This document shows positions 53,130 to 62,628 of a DNA stretch of 64,000 nt, piece by piece. Under the pieces are notes generated by a model. The model had not been told where the DNA came from and did not search any database. It worked only from the letters and a program-made list of their open reading frames with translations. Origin of the DNA: Streptomyces sp. NBC_00094. GTDB lineage: Bacteria > Actinomycetota > Actinomycetes > Streptomycetales > Streptomycetaceae. The position numbers and the translations under genes were made by a program. The stretch covers positions 248,001 through 312,000 of the forward strand of contig NZ_JAPEMB010000001.1 in assembly GCF_026343125.1 (NCBI RefSeq), read 5' to 3'. The stretch's first letter is position 1. Every line of letters starts with the position of its first letter.

Positions 53130-54060
53130 GGCCGAACTCCTGCCTGATCGCGTCGAGTTCAGCGCGGTCGGGCGGCTGGGCGCCGGCCCGGGAGACGGTG
53201 ACGGCCGCCGCCGCCCCGGCCCGAGCGAGCAGCCCGGCGAGCTCGTCGGCGGAGAGCCCGCCGAGCGCCGACCGGTCCCTCCCGGCCAGGGTGTCCAGTA
53301 CGGCGGACATGAAGGAGTCGCCCGCGCCGACGGTGTCGACGACGGGGACCGGCGGCGCCCCGGCGGTGACGGTGTGGTGCCGGGTCACGGCGAGCGAGCC
53401 GTCCGCGCCCCGGGTGACCAGGACGACGGCAGGACCGAGGGAGAGCCACCGGGCCGCGATCGCGTGCGGCTGCCGGCCCGGGTACAGCCAGGCCAGGTCC
53501 TCGTCGCTCGCCTTCACGAGGTCGCTGAGGGCGACGCAGCGCTCGACCCGGGCGACGGCCTCCGCGTGCTCCCCCATCAGCTTCGGGCGGACGTTGGGGT
53601 CGTAGCTGACGGTGGCCCGGTCCCGGAGCCGCTCGGTCTCGGCGAGCACCGTGTCCGCACCGGGGGCGGTGACGGCGGCGATCGAGCCGATGTGCACGTG
53701 CGCGGGCGCCACGCGGGCGGGTGTCGCGTCGGCCGGCTCCCCGGCCTCCAGGGTCCAGGCGATGTCGAAGGCGTACGTGGCCTGGCCCCGGCCGTCGAGG
53801 CCCACGACCGCCGACGGGGTGCGCGCGGGGGTGCCGCCGAGGGTGATCCGTACCCCCGCGCCCCGCAGGTGGTCCGCGATCAGCCGTCCGGCGGAATCGT
53901 CGGCGAGCTGGGTGAGCAGGGTGACGTCCCGGCCCAGGCGGGCCAGGCCGTAGGCCACGTTGGCCGGGCTCCCGCCGGGATGGACGCGGTCGGCGACGCC
54001 GGACCCCGCGGGGGTGCGGACGATGTCGGCGACGCACTCGCCGATCACCAGGAAGGACAT
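53107..54060 (-). CDS. PfkB-family carbohydrate kinase
   Basis: A 317-residue ribokinase-fold kinase. The substrate-binding glycines are in 'HPGGSPANVAYGLARLG' and the ATP/catalytic signature is 'VVDTVGAGDSFMSAVLDTL' with the base Asp near 260. Fructokinase- or 2-keto-3-deoxygluconate-kinase-like members look most similar, but the sugar cannot be fixed. The ATG at 54060 follows GAGGAG; the ORF is open 22 codons upstream. It overlaps the convergent AAA+ gene at the 3' end and stands alone otherwise, with no sugar transporter beside it. Confidence 0.92.
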   Translation of the reverse strand: MSFLVIGECVADIVRTPAGSGVADRVHPGGSPANVAYGLARLGRDVTLLTQLADDSAGRLIADHLRGAGVRITLGGTPARTPSAVVGLDGRGQATYAFDIAWTLEAGEPADATPARVAPAHVHIGSIAAVTAPGADTVLAETERLRDRATVSYDPNVRPKLMGEHAEAVARVERCVALSDLVKASDEDLAWLYPGRQPHAIAARWLSLGPAVVLVTRGADGSLAVTRHHTVTAGAPPVPVVDTVGAGDSFMSAVLDTLAGRDRSALGGLSADELAGLLARAGAAAAVTVSRAGAQPPDRAELDAIRQEFGLRSGRVS

Positions 54061-54221
54061 GGGGGCAGAACTCCTCGGCGTAGGTGTCGCAGGCATCCCG
54101 ACTGGTCGTGACGACATCGCACGCACGTTCCGGCCGGAATCCGGCCGCTGACAATATCGTGTGCACGAAGGCCGCCGACGGCATCGCCGACGGCGCAGGC
54201 GGTACGGGGAGGGGTTGTCCG

Positions 54222-54800
54222 GTGGAGACGGTCGAAGGGCTCGCGGTCATCGCGTTCGGCGACGGGAAGGAGCTGGAGGCCTGGCTGGAAGCGCACCACG
54301 CGGACACCCCCGGCATCTGGCTGCTGCTCGCCAAGAAGGGCACGGACCTCCCCTCACCGACGGCGGACGAGATCCTCGACGGCACGCTCGTCTACGGCTG
54401 GATCACCGGCAAGCGCATCACGCGCGACGAGCGCACCTACCTCCAGAAGATCACCCCGCGCCGGCCGCGCAGCCTCTGGTCCCAGGTCAACGTGCGCCAG
54501 GTCGAGGCGCTCACCGCCGCCGGCCGGATGCGCGAGCCGGGCCTCGCGGAGGTCCGGGCGGCGCGGGCGGACGGACGGTGGGAGGCCGCGTACCCCTCCC
54601 AGAAGGACGCGACCGTCCCGGACGACCTGGCGGAGGCCCTGGCCGCGAACCCACGGGCCGCGGCGGCCTTCGAGACCCTGGGGAAGACCGACCGCTATCT
54701 GGTGATCCTGAGCCTCTGGCAGGCGCGTACGGAGAAGACGAGGGCGGCGCGCCTGGAGCGGGCGGTGGCCGCGCTCGCGGCGGGCGGGCAGCGGGGCTGA
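54222..54800 (+). CDS. YdeI/OmpD-associated family protein
   Basis: A 192-residue YdeI-type protein. The first half is the DUF1801/YdeI-like fold ('FGDGKELEAWLEAHHADTPGIWLLLAKKG', 'LVYGWITGKRITRDERTYLQKITPRRPRSLWSQVN'). The C-terminal half is the helical 'bacteriocin-protection' type region ('LAANPRAAAAFETLGKTDRYLVILSLWQARTEKTRAARLER'). Some relatives confer protection against peptides, and most are uncharacterised. The GTG at 54222 follows GGGGAGGGG; the ORF extends upstream with no conserved sequence. Confidence 0.87.
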   Translation: METVEGLAVIAFGDGKELEAWLEAHHADTPGIWLLLAKKGTDLPSPTADEILDGTLVYGWITGKRITRDERTYLQKITPRRPRSLWSQVNVRQVEALTAAGRMREPGLAEVRAARADGRWEAAYPSQKDATVPDDLAEALAANPRAAAAFETLGKTDRYLVILSLWQARTEKTRAARLERAVAALAAGGQRG

Positions 54801-54824
54801 GGGCGGAGCGGGCGGGGCAGCCCG

Positions 54825-55328
54825 TCAGTCCCGGCGCAAGCGGTAGAGGACCTGGTGGGCGTCCCACTCGACGAAGGACTCCGCGTACTCCAGACCGACG
54901 GCCTCCAGGAGACGACGCGAGCGGTCGTTGGCCTCCTGGGTGACCGCGACGACGCTCGGCGTGCCCTCCAGGACCCGCGCGACGATCGCACCGACCGCCT
55001 CCCGGGCGTACCCCCTCCCCCAGTGCTCGGGCAGGAACTGGTACGACACCTCCGTCTCCCCGTGCCGCGCGCCCGGCTCCACGCTGACGAGCCCCAGCAG
55101 GACGTCGTCCTCGGCCCGGATCACGGCGTGGAACCCGGGCGCCCCGACGATCCGGCGCTGCCGGATACGGATGACGGACTCGATGACGGGCCCGCCGAGG
55201 TGGTGCCGCACGTCGGGGTCGGTCCACAGCCGGGTCACGGCCGGGAGGTCGCCACTGCGGACGGGCCGCAGCAGCAGCCGGTCGGTGGTGAGGGGCGCGG
55301 CGTGGGCGGAGGCCGGGGAGACGGGCAT
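54825..55328 (-). CDS. GNAT-family acetyltransferase (RimJ/RimL-like)
   Basis: A 167-residue GNAT with 'LTTDRLLLRPVRSGDLPAVTRLWTDPDV' at the start and the acetyl-CoA loop 'LPEHWGRGYAREAVGAIVARVL', as in RimJ/RimL-type N-acetyltransferases acting on protein or small-molecule amines. The start may be the ATG at 55328 or the in-frame ATG four codons upstream at 55340; neither has a strong ribosome site. It is convergent with the YdeI-like gene, 24 bp apart, and downstream of the PLP enzyme gene on the same strand. Confidence 0.87.
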   Translation of the reverse strand: MPVSPASAHAAPLTTDRLLLRPVRSGDLPAVTRLWTDPDVRHHLGGPVIESVIRIRQRRIVGAPGFHAVIRAEDDVLLGLVSVEPGARHGETEVSYQFLPEHWGRGYAREAVGAIVARVLEGTPSVVAVTQEANDRSRRLLEAVGLEYAESFVEWDAHQVLYRLRRD

Positions 55329-55376
55329 GGACCCGATCATCTCAGCCCGGGCGCCTCGCCCTCAGGCAGCAGCCGC

Positions 55377-56600
55377 TCAGTGCCCGGGTTCGGCCGACAG
55401 CGCGGCCTTGATCGACGGCCAGTCCGGCGGCGTCGGCTCGAACGTCCCGCTCGCCGTGGTCACGTCCTTGTAGCCGCTGGACGTGACCACGCACACCACC
55501 GGGCCCTCGGTCTCCTGCGGTCCGTGGGTCCTCAGGCCGGCCAGGCCCGCCGCCGCCGAGGTCTCGCACCAGAGGCCCAGCGACGCCAATTCCCGGCGGG
55601 CGCGCAGCATGTCGTCGTCCGTCACCGTGCGGGACGCACCCCCGGTCGTCCGGACCGCGAGGATCCCTCGGTAGCTGGTGATCTCGCAGTCGATGGCGTA
55701 CGCCACGGTGGGGCGGACGGGGACCCGGACGGCGGGGCTTCCGGTGCGGAGGGCCTCCGTGAGTGCGCCGGCCGCGGCGGGTTCGGTCGCGTACATCCGG
55801 GGGACGGAGTCGGTCACGCCGAGCCTGGCCAGTTCCTGGAAGCCCTTGGCCACGCCGAAGAGCAACTCTCCGTATCCCGTGGGGAGATGCACCGCCGCCG
55901 GTGCCCGGCCCAGGTCGAGGGCGATCTCGTACGCGAGGGTCTTGTAGCCCTCCGGCCCGAAGGGGTGTCCGGTGTGGGCGGTGTCCGTGACGCTGCTGAC
56001 GGCCTGGAAGCCGAGTTCGTGGACGATCCGGCGCATGAGCGGGCGGACCGACTCGTACGGGACGGTCAGGACCGTGGCCCCGTAGGCGCGGAGGTGGGAG
56101 GCGACGGCGGGCGGGGCGTGCGGGGAGGTGAAGACGGCGCAGGGCAGTCCGGCGCGGGCCGCGTAGGCGGCGGCCGCCGCTCCGTGGTTGCCGGAGGAGG
56201 AGACGACGATCCCCCGCGCGCCCGAGGCGACGGCGGCGCTGACGGTGACCCGGTTGAGGCGGTCCTTGTGGCTCCACGTCGGGTTGCGGGACTCGTCCTT
56301 GATCCAGATGCCGTCGGGGAGTTCGATCAACGGGGTGTTGCCCTCGCCCAGGCCGGGGGCGGCCAGCGGCGGGAGAAGCGGCGCCCATCGGTCGAGGCCG
56401 TGGGCGGCCGGGCGCGTGAACAGCTCGGCGGGGACCTCGTCGTACGCGTAGTCGATGTCCAGGGGGTACGCGATCTCGTCGGTGGAGGTGACGGGACAGC
56501 CCTCGGTGAGCGGTGGCCACAGGGGGTGACGTACGGAGGGGTCGAGGAGTGAGCGCTGGGCGGTGGCGAGGGAACGGGGCGCCGGGGCAGGGGAGTTCAC
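55377..56600 (-). CDS. PLP-dependent enzyme, threonine-synthase-like
   Basis: A 407-residue fold-type II PLP enzyme. The lysine is Lys112 in 'NPTWSHKDRLNRVTVSAAVASGARGIVVSSSGNHGAAAAAYAARAGL', with the phosphate-binding 'SSGNHGAAA' loop. It also has 'GNTPLIELP' and a C-terminal 'CVVTSSGYKD'. This layout matches threonine synthase, diaminopropionate ammonia-lyase-like and related lyases. Because a normal thrC should be elsewhere, a paralogue with another substrate is likely. The start is GTG after GAAAGG. It lies 54 bp downstream of the unrecognised gene at 56655 on the same strand, so the two may be co-transcribed. Confidence 0.9.
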   Translation of the reverse strand: MNSPAPAPRSLATAQRSLLDPSVRHPLWPPLTEGCPVTSTDEIAYPLDIDYAYDEVPAELFTRPAAHGLDRWAPLLPPLAAPGLGEGNTPLIELPDGIWIKDESRNPTWSHKDRLNRVTVSAAVASGARGIVVSSSGNHGAAAAAYAARAGLPCAVFTSPHAPPAVASHLRAYGATVLTVPYESVRPLMRRIVHELGFQAVSSVTDTAHTGHPFGPEGYKTLAYEIALDLGRAPAAVHLPTGYGELLFGVAKGFQELARLGVTDSVPRMYATEPAAAGALTEALRTGSPAVRVPVRPTVAYAIDCEITSYRGILAVRTTGGASRTVTDDDMLRARRELASLGLWCETSAAAGLAGLRTHGPQETEGPVVCVVTSSGYKDVTTASGTFEPTPPDWPSIKAALSAEPGH

Positions 56601-56654
56601 GCAGTGACCTTTCAGGGAGAAGGGGAGGGACCGCGGTGCCGTGGGGAGTCGGGG

Positions 56655-57890
56655 TCAGCCCATGCGGCGGTGCAGCGCCGCGAGGGCTCCGGGACGGCGG
56701 CCGGGGACCCGCTCGCGCAGCGCGATGAGCGTGGGGCCGAGGGTGCGGGCCCTGGCGGGGTCGGCGATCCGCTCCCACTGGTGGTGGGCCCGGTCCACGG
56801 CCCCCTCGACGTCGGGGGCGTCCGCGGGCTGGGCCAGGGCCAGCCTGAACTCGGCCGCCACCAGCCACAGTTCGCAACTGCGGGCCGGGTCCCCGGCGAG
56901 ACGGGCGAGGTCGGCCCGCACCTCCGTCCAGTGCACGGCCTCGATGGACCGGGGCCCGTGGCGGCGCAGGGCCTCGTGCTCCCAGGCGGCCGCGACGGCC
57001 GCCGCCTCACCGTGCCGCCCGGCCCGGGCGGCGGCGAGGATCGCGGGGTGCGGGTCCGGGATCGGGGCCGGGATCGGGGCCTGGGCCGCCGTCGAGGCCG
57101 CCCCCGAGGAAATCGATCCCATGGAAGCCGCCCCCACGGCAACCGGTCGCGCCGGAGCCAGGAGCAACGACTCCGGCGGGTTCGCACGCGCCGCCGCCCG
57201 AATGGCGGCCTCTTCGTGCAGCGCGGGCATGGGCGGCCGAGCGCCCGAGCGCCACAGCTCCGCCCAGGCGCGGAGGTACTCGGGCGTGGTGGGCTCCCCG
57301 CGGCGCGGGGCGGGGACGACCCGTCCGTACAGGAGCGGGCCCTGACCCAGGTGCAGCAGGTCGGGGGCGGCGGCGAGGCGCTGCCAGACGTCGGAGTCCG
57401 CCGCGAGGTCGGCGACGACGGTCGTGGTGCCGGGAGGCCGTCCGCCGAGTTCGCCGGCGAGCCAGTGCCAGGGCAGCGCCGTGTAGCGCAGGGTCGCCGC
57501 GGTGGTGCGGGCGAGAGCCAGGTGGGGCAGGTACTGCCGTTTGTCCAGGTGGAGTTGGCCCGCGAGGAAGAGGACGAGGGGGCCGGGGGCCGCCGCCGCC
57601 GCGCGCAGCCGGGTGAGGACGGTCTGGGGGTCCAGCGGGTCGGCGAGTTCGACGACGGTGGCCGTCGCCGTGCCCGTGAGAACGGCGGGCGGTACGGCCG
57701 CGAGGGCCGGCAGCACGGACGCGGCGTCCATGACGCGGCCCCGTCCGGCGGGTGCGGCCGCGAGCAGTACCGCCGTCCCCACCATGCCCTCCTCCGTACG
57801 TATGTCCGCAGGTGCGTGGGCGCCCGCCCGGTCGCTCGTACGCGTGCTCACTCCCCGCACCCGCGTACCCGCCGTGGACGTGTTCACCAT
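56655..57890 (-). CDS. Uncharacterised 411-residue protein
   Basis: I do not recognise the family. The N-terminal half has an alpha/beta pattern ('PLVLFLAGQLHLDKRQYLPHLALARTTAATLRYTALPWHWLAGEL') that recalls a degenerate CHAT/caspase-like fold, but no His-Cys pair is visible. The middle is a Pro/Ala linker with IP repeats ('AQAPIPAPIPDPHP'), and the C-terminal part is helical ('AAARAGRHGEAAAVAAAWEHEALRRHG', 'RSCELWLVAAEFRLALAQPADAPD'), TPR-like. The ATG at 57890 follows GGCGGAA; the ORF continues far upstream antisense to the PP2C gene, which is not credible. It may be co-transcribed with the PLP enzyme and is divergent from the PP2C phosphatase. Confidence 0.7.
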   Translation of the reverse strand: MVNTSTAGTRVRGVSTRTSDRAGAHAPADIRTEEGMVGTAVLLAAAPAGRGRVMDAASVLPALAAVPPAVLTGTATATVVELADPLDPQTVLTRLRAAAAAPGPLVLFLAGQLHLDKRQYLPHLALARTTAATLRYTALPWHWLAGELGGRPPGTTTVVADLAADSDVWQRLAAAPDLLHLGQGPLLYGRVVPAPRRGEPTTPEYLRAWAELWRSGARPPMPALHEEAAIRAAARANPPESLLLAPARPVAVGAASMGSISSGAASTAAQAPIPAPIPDPHPAILAAARAGRHGEAAAVAAAWEHEALRRHGPRSIEAVHWTEVRADLARLAGDPARSCELWLVAAEFRLALAQPADAPDVEGAVDRAHHQWERIADPARARTLGPTLIALRERVPGRRPGALAALHRRMG

Positions 57891-58091
57891 GCCGTTTCCG
57901 CCGTCGTTCACCACCCCCGCACCGTAACGCGTCGCGTCCTGGCCGATAATCGCCGGGCCGTTGGCATATGTCGGAAGCACCACCGGATCGAGTGTTGCCA
58001 AATCCCTTACGAGCTCTCCCGCGCTGTGCAACAGTCGTGCGTGGGGCCACCTTTCCCACCTGGCCGCGCCGCGCCTGTATCGGAGTACGAC

Positions 58092-59600
58092 ATGCCGTCC
58101 CATCTGTTCGCGGACCGTCCCGCCCAGCCGCCGGAGCCGGGTGCTGTGGACGCGCTGATCTCGCAGACCCGTCGTCTGCGTGGCGAAGTGGACGCCGTCC
58201 GCCGGGACGCCGCGACGAACGACGACGACCCCCAGCAGCGCTGGCAGCGCGCCCTCTGCGACCTCGCGGTGCACCAACTCGACGACCTGGGAGCCCACTT
58301 GGGTCAGCTCCGGGTCGGCGTCCCCGAGGGGATCACGCCCGGTACGGACACCGGGGACGTCGGGACGGATGCCGAGGTCGACGCCGTCCTCGACGCTGCT
58401 CCGGACACCGCCCTCGCCATCGACCCCGGCACCGCCTACGGCGAGGCCGCCCCGGCGCGCACCGGCTCGTTGCTCTCCCGTGTCGGCAGCGCCGAGTGGA
58501 ACCTCCTCACCGACGAGGTCTCCTGGTCCGAGGAGCTGTTCCAGATCTTCGGGCGCGCCCGGGAGAACGGCCCCATGTCGCTGGACGAGATGCCCTCGAT
58601 GGTCTTCGTCGAGGACCAGCCCGTCCTGCAGGCGATGGTGACGGACTGTCTGATCGACGGGAAGCCGATCGACGGCGAGTTCCGGATCGTGCGGACCGAC
58701 GGCCGGGTGCGTACCGTGCACATGACCGGCGAGCCCGTCCTCGACGCCGACGGCTGCACCGCCTCCATGTGGGCCGTTCTCCGGGACGTCAGCGAGCTCC
58801 GGCGCAGCCAGCGTGCCGTCCGCGAGAGCCGCGACAGCCTGGAGCGCAGCCGCCAGATCGAGCGCACCGAGCGCCGGGTCGCCGTCGAGCTCCAGGAAGC
58901 GGTGCTCCCGCCGTGGCGCGGCTCGCTCCGCTTCGCCCACGACGGTCCCGCTCCGCTCGACGTGGCGGCCCATTATCTTCCGGCCGCCAGTACGGGTCTG
59001 ATCGGTGGCGACTGGTACGACGCGCTGGCCCTGCCCGACGGTGACGCCCTGCTGACCGTCGGCGATCTGACGGGCCACGGGGTCGCCGCGACCTCCTCGA
59101 TGGCCATGCTCCTCGGCGCGCTGCGCGGCATGGCCGTGGCGGGGATCCGCCCCGGCGCCCTGATGGGCCACCTCAACCAGCTCCTGGAGACCTCCGTACA
59201 GCCCGCGCTGGGCAGTGCGATGTGCTGTCGTTACGATCCGGTCGCCCAGTCGCTGACCTGGGCACAGGCCGGCCACCCCGCCCCGCTGCTCTTCCGCGAC
59301 GGCACGGGGTACGCCCTCCGGCGGCCCGAGGGCGTACTCCTCGGGGCGACGGCAGGCGGCCGGTACGGCGAGACCCAGACCCAGCTGTTCGCCGGTGACC
59401 TGCTCGTCCTGCACACGGACGGACTGACCCGTGGCAGCGGCGTGCACGACGACACGGGCACGCGGCGGCTGCTCGCCCTCGGGCCCCGGCTCATCGCGGC
59501 GCGGGACGCGCAGGAGTGCGTGCGCGCGGTGGTCGAGGAGTTCGGTGAGGAACAGCGCGAGGACGACGCCTGCGTGATGGTGGTCCAGGTCGGCCGCTGA
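58092..59600 (+). CDS. PAS-domain PP2C (SpoIIE-type) serine/threonine phosphatase
   Basis: A 502-residue regulatory phosphatase. Residues about 20-80 form a helical region, and about 140-235 a PAS-like sensor ('RVGSAEWNLLTDEVSWSEELFQIFGRA', then 'IDGEFRIVRTDGRVRTVHMTGEPVLDADG'). A coiled segment ('RESRDSLERSRQIERTERRVAVELQEAVLPP') leads into the SpoIIE-type PP2C catalytic domain ('LIGGDWYDALALPDGDALLTVGDLTGHGVAA', 'QAGHPAPLLF', 'REDDACVMVVQVG') with the metal aspartates. Such proteins dephosphorylate anti-anti-sigma factors in response to a signal. No partner is adjacent; the sigma/HATPase pair at 14.4-15.9 kb is a possible distant target. The ATG follows CGGAG. Confidence 0.9.
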   Translation: MPSHLFADRPAQPPEPGAVDALISQTRRLRGEVDAVRRDAATNDDDPQQRWQRALCDLAVHQLDDLGAHLGQLRVGVPEGITPGTDTGDVGTDAEVDAVLDAAPDTALAIDPGTAYGEAAPARTGSLLSRVGSAEWNLLTDEVSWSEELFQIFGRARENGPMSLDEMPSMVFVEDQPVLQAMVTDCLIDGKPIDGEFRIVRTDGRVRTVHMTGEPVLDADGCTASMWAVLRDVSELRRSQRAVRESRDSLERSRQIERTERRVAVELQEAVLPPWRGSLRFAHDGPAPLDVAAHYLPAASTGLIGGDWYDALALPDGDALLTVGDLTGHGVAATSSMAMLLGALRGMAVAGIRPGALMGHLNQLLETSVQPALGSAMCCRYDPVAQSLTWAQAGHPAPLLFRDGTGYALRRPEGVLLGATAGGRYGETQTQLFAGDLLVLHTDGLTRGSGVHDDTGTRRLLALGPRLIAARDAQECVRAVVEEFGEEQREDDACVMVVQVGR

Positions 59601-59702
59601 CGGGACCGGGGTCGACGTTCGGTCGGTCCCGGGTCGTCCAGGGGCCCGGCGGCCCGGAAGCACCGACATGTTCCGGGTCTTCTCCGTACACCCGCGAAGG
59701 GC

Positions 59703-61196
59703 TCAGGCCTGCCCGGTCCTCGGGCGGTTGACCGGCGACTTGGGAAGCGCCAGTTCGATCTCCTGGCGCAGGTCCGCGATCTTCGAGTAGCCCGCGTAGT
59801 GGCCGGTGAGCCGGTACATCTCGCGCAGCCGGTGCCAGGTCCGGTGGGACGAGGTCTCCCCCATCGCGACGAGGGCCAGCCGGGCGTACCGGTCCGCCTG
59901 TTCCGGGTCGTCCGCGATGAAGCAGGCCGAGGCCATCGAGATGAAGTCGAAGAGCTTCGAGCGGTTGTGGCCGTCCAGGCGCAGCTCGAGCGCGAGCCTG
60001 GCGTGGCGCTGTGCCGGGACCGCCGCGGAGGCGTCGTGATCGGCGAGGGTCCGGTAGGCGAGGGCCTGCATGCCGTGCATGTCGGCCTCGTCGAAGTTCT
60101 GCATCCAGCTCGGCGGTTCCACGTCCGCCCGATCGGAGACGAAGAGCTCCTCGGCCTCGCCCAGCGTCCGCTTCATGGCCTGCCCGCGTCCCATCGAGGC
60201 CTGTGCCCAGGCTTCGATGGTGTGCAGCATGGCCTGCGTCCGCGGCAGCATCTGCTCGCCCGCGCCGGCCTTGGCCAGCTTCATCAGGTCAAGGGCGTCG
60301 TCGGGCCGGCCCAGGTGCACCATCTGGCGGGCGGCCCGGGAGAGGGCCTCGCCGGCCCGGGGGCGGTCGCCGCCCTCGCGGGCCGCGTGGGCGGCGATGA
60401 CGAAGTACTTCTGCGCGGTGGGTTCGAGACCGACGTCGTGGGACATCCAGCCCGCCAGGACGGCCAGGTTGGCGGCGACGCCCCAGAGGCGCCGCTGGAG
60501 GTGGTCGGCGTGGCGGTAGGCGAGCATGCCGCCCACCTCGTTCAACTGGCCCACGACGGCCTTGCGCTGGAGGCCGCCTCCGCGCGAGGCGTCCCAGGCA
60601 CGGAACACCTCCACCGAGTACTCCAGCGCCTCGATCTCCTCCGACCCGACGGGGGCGGCCTCATAGCGGTCGAACCCGGCGGGGTCGGCGTGGAGGGGAT
60701 CGGTGGCGCGCTGAGCGGTGGCCTTGCGTGCGGGGTCGGTCTGCAGCCAGTCGTACATGCTGCTGCTGAGTGCGGAGCCGGCGGCGAGCGCGGCACCCGC
60801 GCCCACCAGGCCGCGACGGTTGAGCATGAGGTCCATTCCCGTGAATTCGGTGAGGACCGCAGCCGTACGATCGGGGGGCCAGGGCAGGTTGTCAGGGTTG
60901 TCGTCGCTCCTGACGGTCTGCCTTCTTCCGGCGCGCCCGTGACGTTCGAACCCGAGGTCCTCGATGGTCACGACACGGCCGAGACGCTCGGTGAACAGTG
61001 CTGCCAGCACCCGGGGGACGGGATCGCGCGGGGTCTCGCCCCGGTCGATCCACCGCCGCACCCGCGAAGTGTCGGTCGCCAGCTGGGGGTGGCCCATGGC
61101 CGCCGCCTGCCGGTTGACGAGTCTCGCGAGTTCGCCCTTGGACCAGCCGGCCAGGCCGAACAGGTCTGCCAGGCGGGTGTTGGTTTGTCCGGTCAC
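59703..61196 (-). CDS. NsdA/NsdB-like TPR regulator of differentiation
   Basis: A 497-residue protein with an N-terminal helix-turn-helix-like region ('TRLADLFGLAGWSKGELARLVNRQAAAMGHPQLATDTSRVRRWIDRGETPRD') and a long helical C-terminal part with TPR-type repeats. This layout matches the Streptomyces Nsd regulators, which repress antibiotic production and sporulation. Which paralogue it is (NsdA or NsdB) cannot be decided by eye. 'LNRRGLVGAGAALAAGSAL' near residue 125 is a hydrophobic stretch typical of this family rather than a true signal. The start is GTG, with GGGGG 8 nt before it. It is divergent from the phosphotransferase-like gene. Confidence 0.83.
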   Translation of the reverse strand: MTGQTNTRLADLFGLAGWSKGELARLVNRQAAAMGHPQLATDTSRVRRWIDRGETPRDPVPRVLAALFTERLGRVVTIEDLGFERHGRAGRRQTVRSDDNPDNLPWPPDRTAAVLTEFTGMDLMLNRRGLVGAGAALAAGSALSSSMYDWLQTDPARKATAQRATDPLHADPAGFDRYEAAPVGSEEIEALEYSVEVFRAWDASRGGGLQRKAVVGQLNEVGGMLAYRHADHLQRRLWGVAANLAVLAGWMSHDVGLEPTAQKYFVIAAHAAREGGDRPRAGEALSRAARQMVHLGRPDDALDLMKLAKAGAGEQMLPRTQAMLHTIEAWAQASMGRGQAMKRTLGEAEELFVSDRADVEPPSWMQNFDEADMHGMQALAYRTLADHDASAAVPAQRHARLALELRLDGHNRSKLFDFISMASACFIADDPEQADRYARLALVAMGETSSHRTWHRLREMYRLTGHYAGYSKIADLRQEIELALPKSPVNRPRTGQA

Positions 61197-61258
61197 GTCT
61201 AAGCCCCCAGGTTCTCGGCTGAGTTGACACTAACCCGCTGTCATAGGGCTGGCGACTA

Positions 61259-61278
61259 TTCGCCAGGGTTCGCCAGGG
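61259..61278. repeat. 10-bp direct repeat in the Nsd/phosphotransferase divergent region
   Basis: TTCGCCAGGG occurs twice without spacer (61259-61268 and 61269-61278) and a partial copy (TGCGCC) follows. It lies between two divergent genes, so it could be a regulator site, but the pattern is short. Confidence 0.4.
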
Positions 61279-61429
61279 TGCGCCCGATGTTCCGCCACCC
61301 GCGCCCGGGTGTCAGGTAGGAATGCGCCACCCCGCCCCGCCGACCGGCCCTCATTCCCCAGGGTGCGGACCGGGGGCGGGCGGGGCGACGCACGCAACTC
61401 GTCGGACCACGAAGGGATCTGTCACCTCC

Positions 61430-62557
61430 ATGTACACAGCATCGTCCTCCGTGTCCGCCCCGCCCCGGCCGCAGCACCGCATCGTCCCGGCGGGCGCCGG
61501 GCCGTACCTCGCCCCCGTGCCCCAGGCCGTACGGCCCCGGCGCTGGACGGGCGGCACCGGCACGCAGCCGGTGAGCGGAAGAATCGATCTGTCCGGCCCG
61601 CAGGGGGCGCAGCTCAAGATGGCGATCGCCTCGGTCCATCGCATCTGCCCGGAGTTCAACCCGGTACAGGTGCTGCGGCGCAGCGGCCGCTCGGTCCTGA
61701 TCGTCGGGACGACCGGGCGGACCACGGCGGTCGCGAAGTGTTTACTGGACCACTCCCCCGCGTGGGTCGAGCGGTTCCGGCACGAGATAGCGTCCTACCG
61801 CTCCTTCGTCCGCCACCGCCCGCCGGTGCGGGCGCCCCGGCTCATCGCCGCGGACCCGGAGAACTGCACGCTGGTGATCGAGCGGATGCCCGGGCGGGCG
61901 GCGGCGCTCTCGCGCCACCCCGTCGAGGCCCCGCCGCGGGCCGACGTGCGGGCCGCGCTGGGTGCGGTGGCCCGGCTCAACGCCTGGCGGCCGCCGGCCG
62001 GAACGTTCGACGCACCGCTGGACTACGGGACGCGGATCGCGCGCTACCACGAGCTCGGTCTCCTCACCGACCGGGACCGGGACGACCTGCAGAAGCTGCT
62101 GCACGGCCTGGCGCACGCGGGCGGGCGGCAGGGCATGGGGCAGTTCTGCCACGGTGACGCCCTGCTCTCCAACATCCTCCTCTCCCCCGCCGGTCCCGTC
62201 CTCGTCGACTGGGAGCACGCCGGCTGGTACCTGCCCGGATACGACCTGGCGACCCTGTGGGCGGTGCTCGGTGACGCACCGCTGGCCCGGCGCCAGATCA
62301 GCCAGCTCGCGCAGCAGGCCGGTCCTGCCTCGCGGGACGCCTTCCTGGTGAACCTGATGATCGTGCTGACACGGGAGATCCGTACGTACGAGACGGCCGT
62401 GCAGCGCACGATCAAGGAGGCTCCGCCGGCGGGTACCGTCCCGGTGCCTTCCGGAGCGCTCTCGGCCGGTGAGGAACAGCGGCTGCTGCTGAGGCGGCTG
62501 CACGACGACTGCGCCATGGCACGGCGGGCCGTGCGCGCGGCGGTCGGAACGCGCTGA
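61430..62557 (+). CDS. Aminoglycoside-phosphotransferase-fold protein
   Basis: A 375-residue protein-kinase-like/APH-fold protein. The catalytic loop is '[17 protein letters not shown]' (HGDxxxxN, His near 241) and the metal Asp is in '[23 protein letters not shown]'. The N-lobe Lys is probably in '[26 protein letters not shown]' with the Glu. The first about 60 residues are basic and Pro-rich. Members in Streptomyces are mostly not drug-resistance enzymes; small-molecule kinases and regulatory roles are known. It is divergent from the Nsd-like regulator. The ATG lies after GAAGGGA. Confidence 0.85.
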   Translation: MYTASSSVSAPPRPQHRIVPAGAGPYLAPVPQAVRPRRWTGGTGTQPVSGRIDLSGPQGAQLKMAIASVHRICPEFNPVQVLRRSGRSVLIVGTTGRTTAVAKCLLDHSPAWVERFRHEIASYRSFVRHRPPVRAPRLIAADPENCTLVIERMPGRAAALSRHPVEAPPRADVRAALGAVARLNAWRPPAGTFDAPLDYGTRIARYHELGLLTDRDRDDLQKLLHGLAHAGGRQGMGQFCHGDALLSNILLSPAGPVLVDWEHAGWYLPGYDLATLWAVLGDAPLARRQISQLAQQAGPASRDAFLVNLMIVLTREIRTYETAVQRTIKEAPPAGTVPVPSGALSAGEEQRLLLRRLHDDCAMARRAVRAAVGTR

Positions 62558-62590
62558 AGGCGCGGGTCCGGCCGACGACACGGGGGTGGG

Positions 62591-62628
62591 GCGCCGTGTC
62601 CCGGTGCCGACACACCGGGACACGGCGC
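62591..62628 (+). terminator. Terminator hairpin, 16-bp perfect stem
   Basis: GCGCCGTGTCCCGGTG, loop CCGACA and exact complement, 34 bp after the phosphotransferase-like gene; a CTTG follows shortly. Confidence 0.92.

Noticed and set aside
56604..58091. N-terminal extension of the PP2C frame by nearly 500 codons
   Set aside because: It lies antisense to the 56655 gene and has shadow composition. Homology and a ribosome site place the start at 58092.
61225..61230. TTGACA as the -35 of a promoter in the Nsd/phosphotransferase region
   Set aside because: No acceptable -10 lies 16-19 bp downstream.
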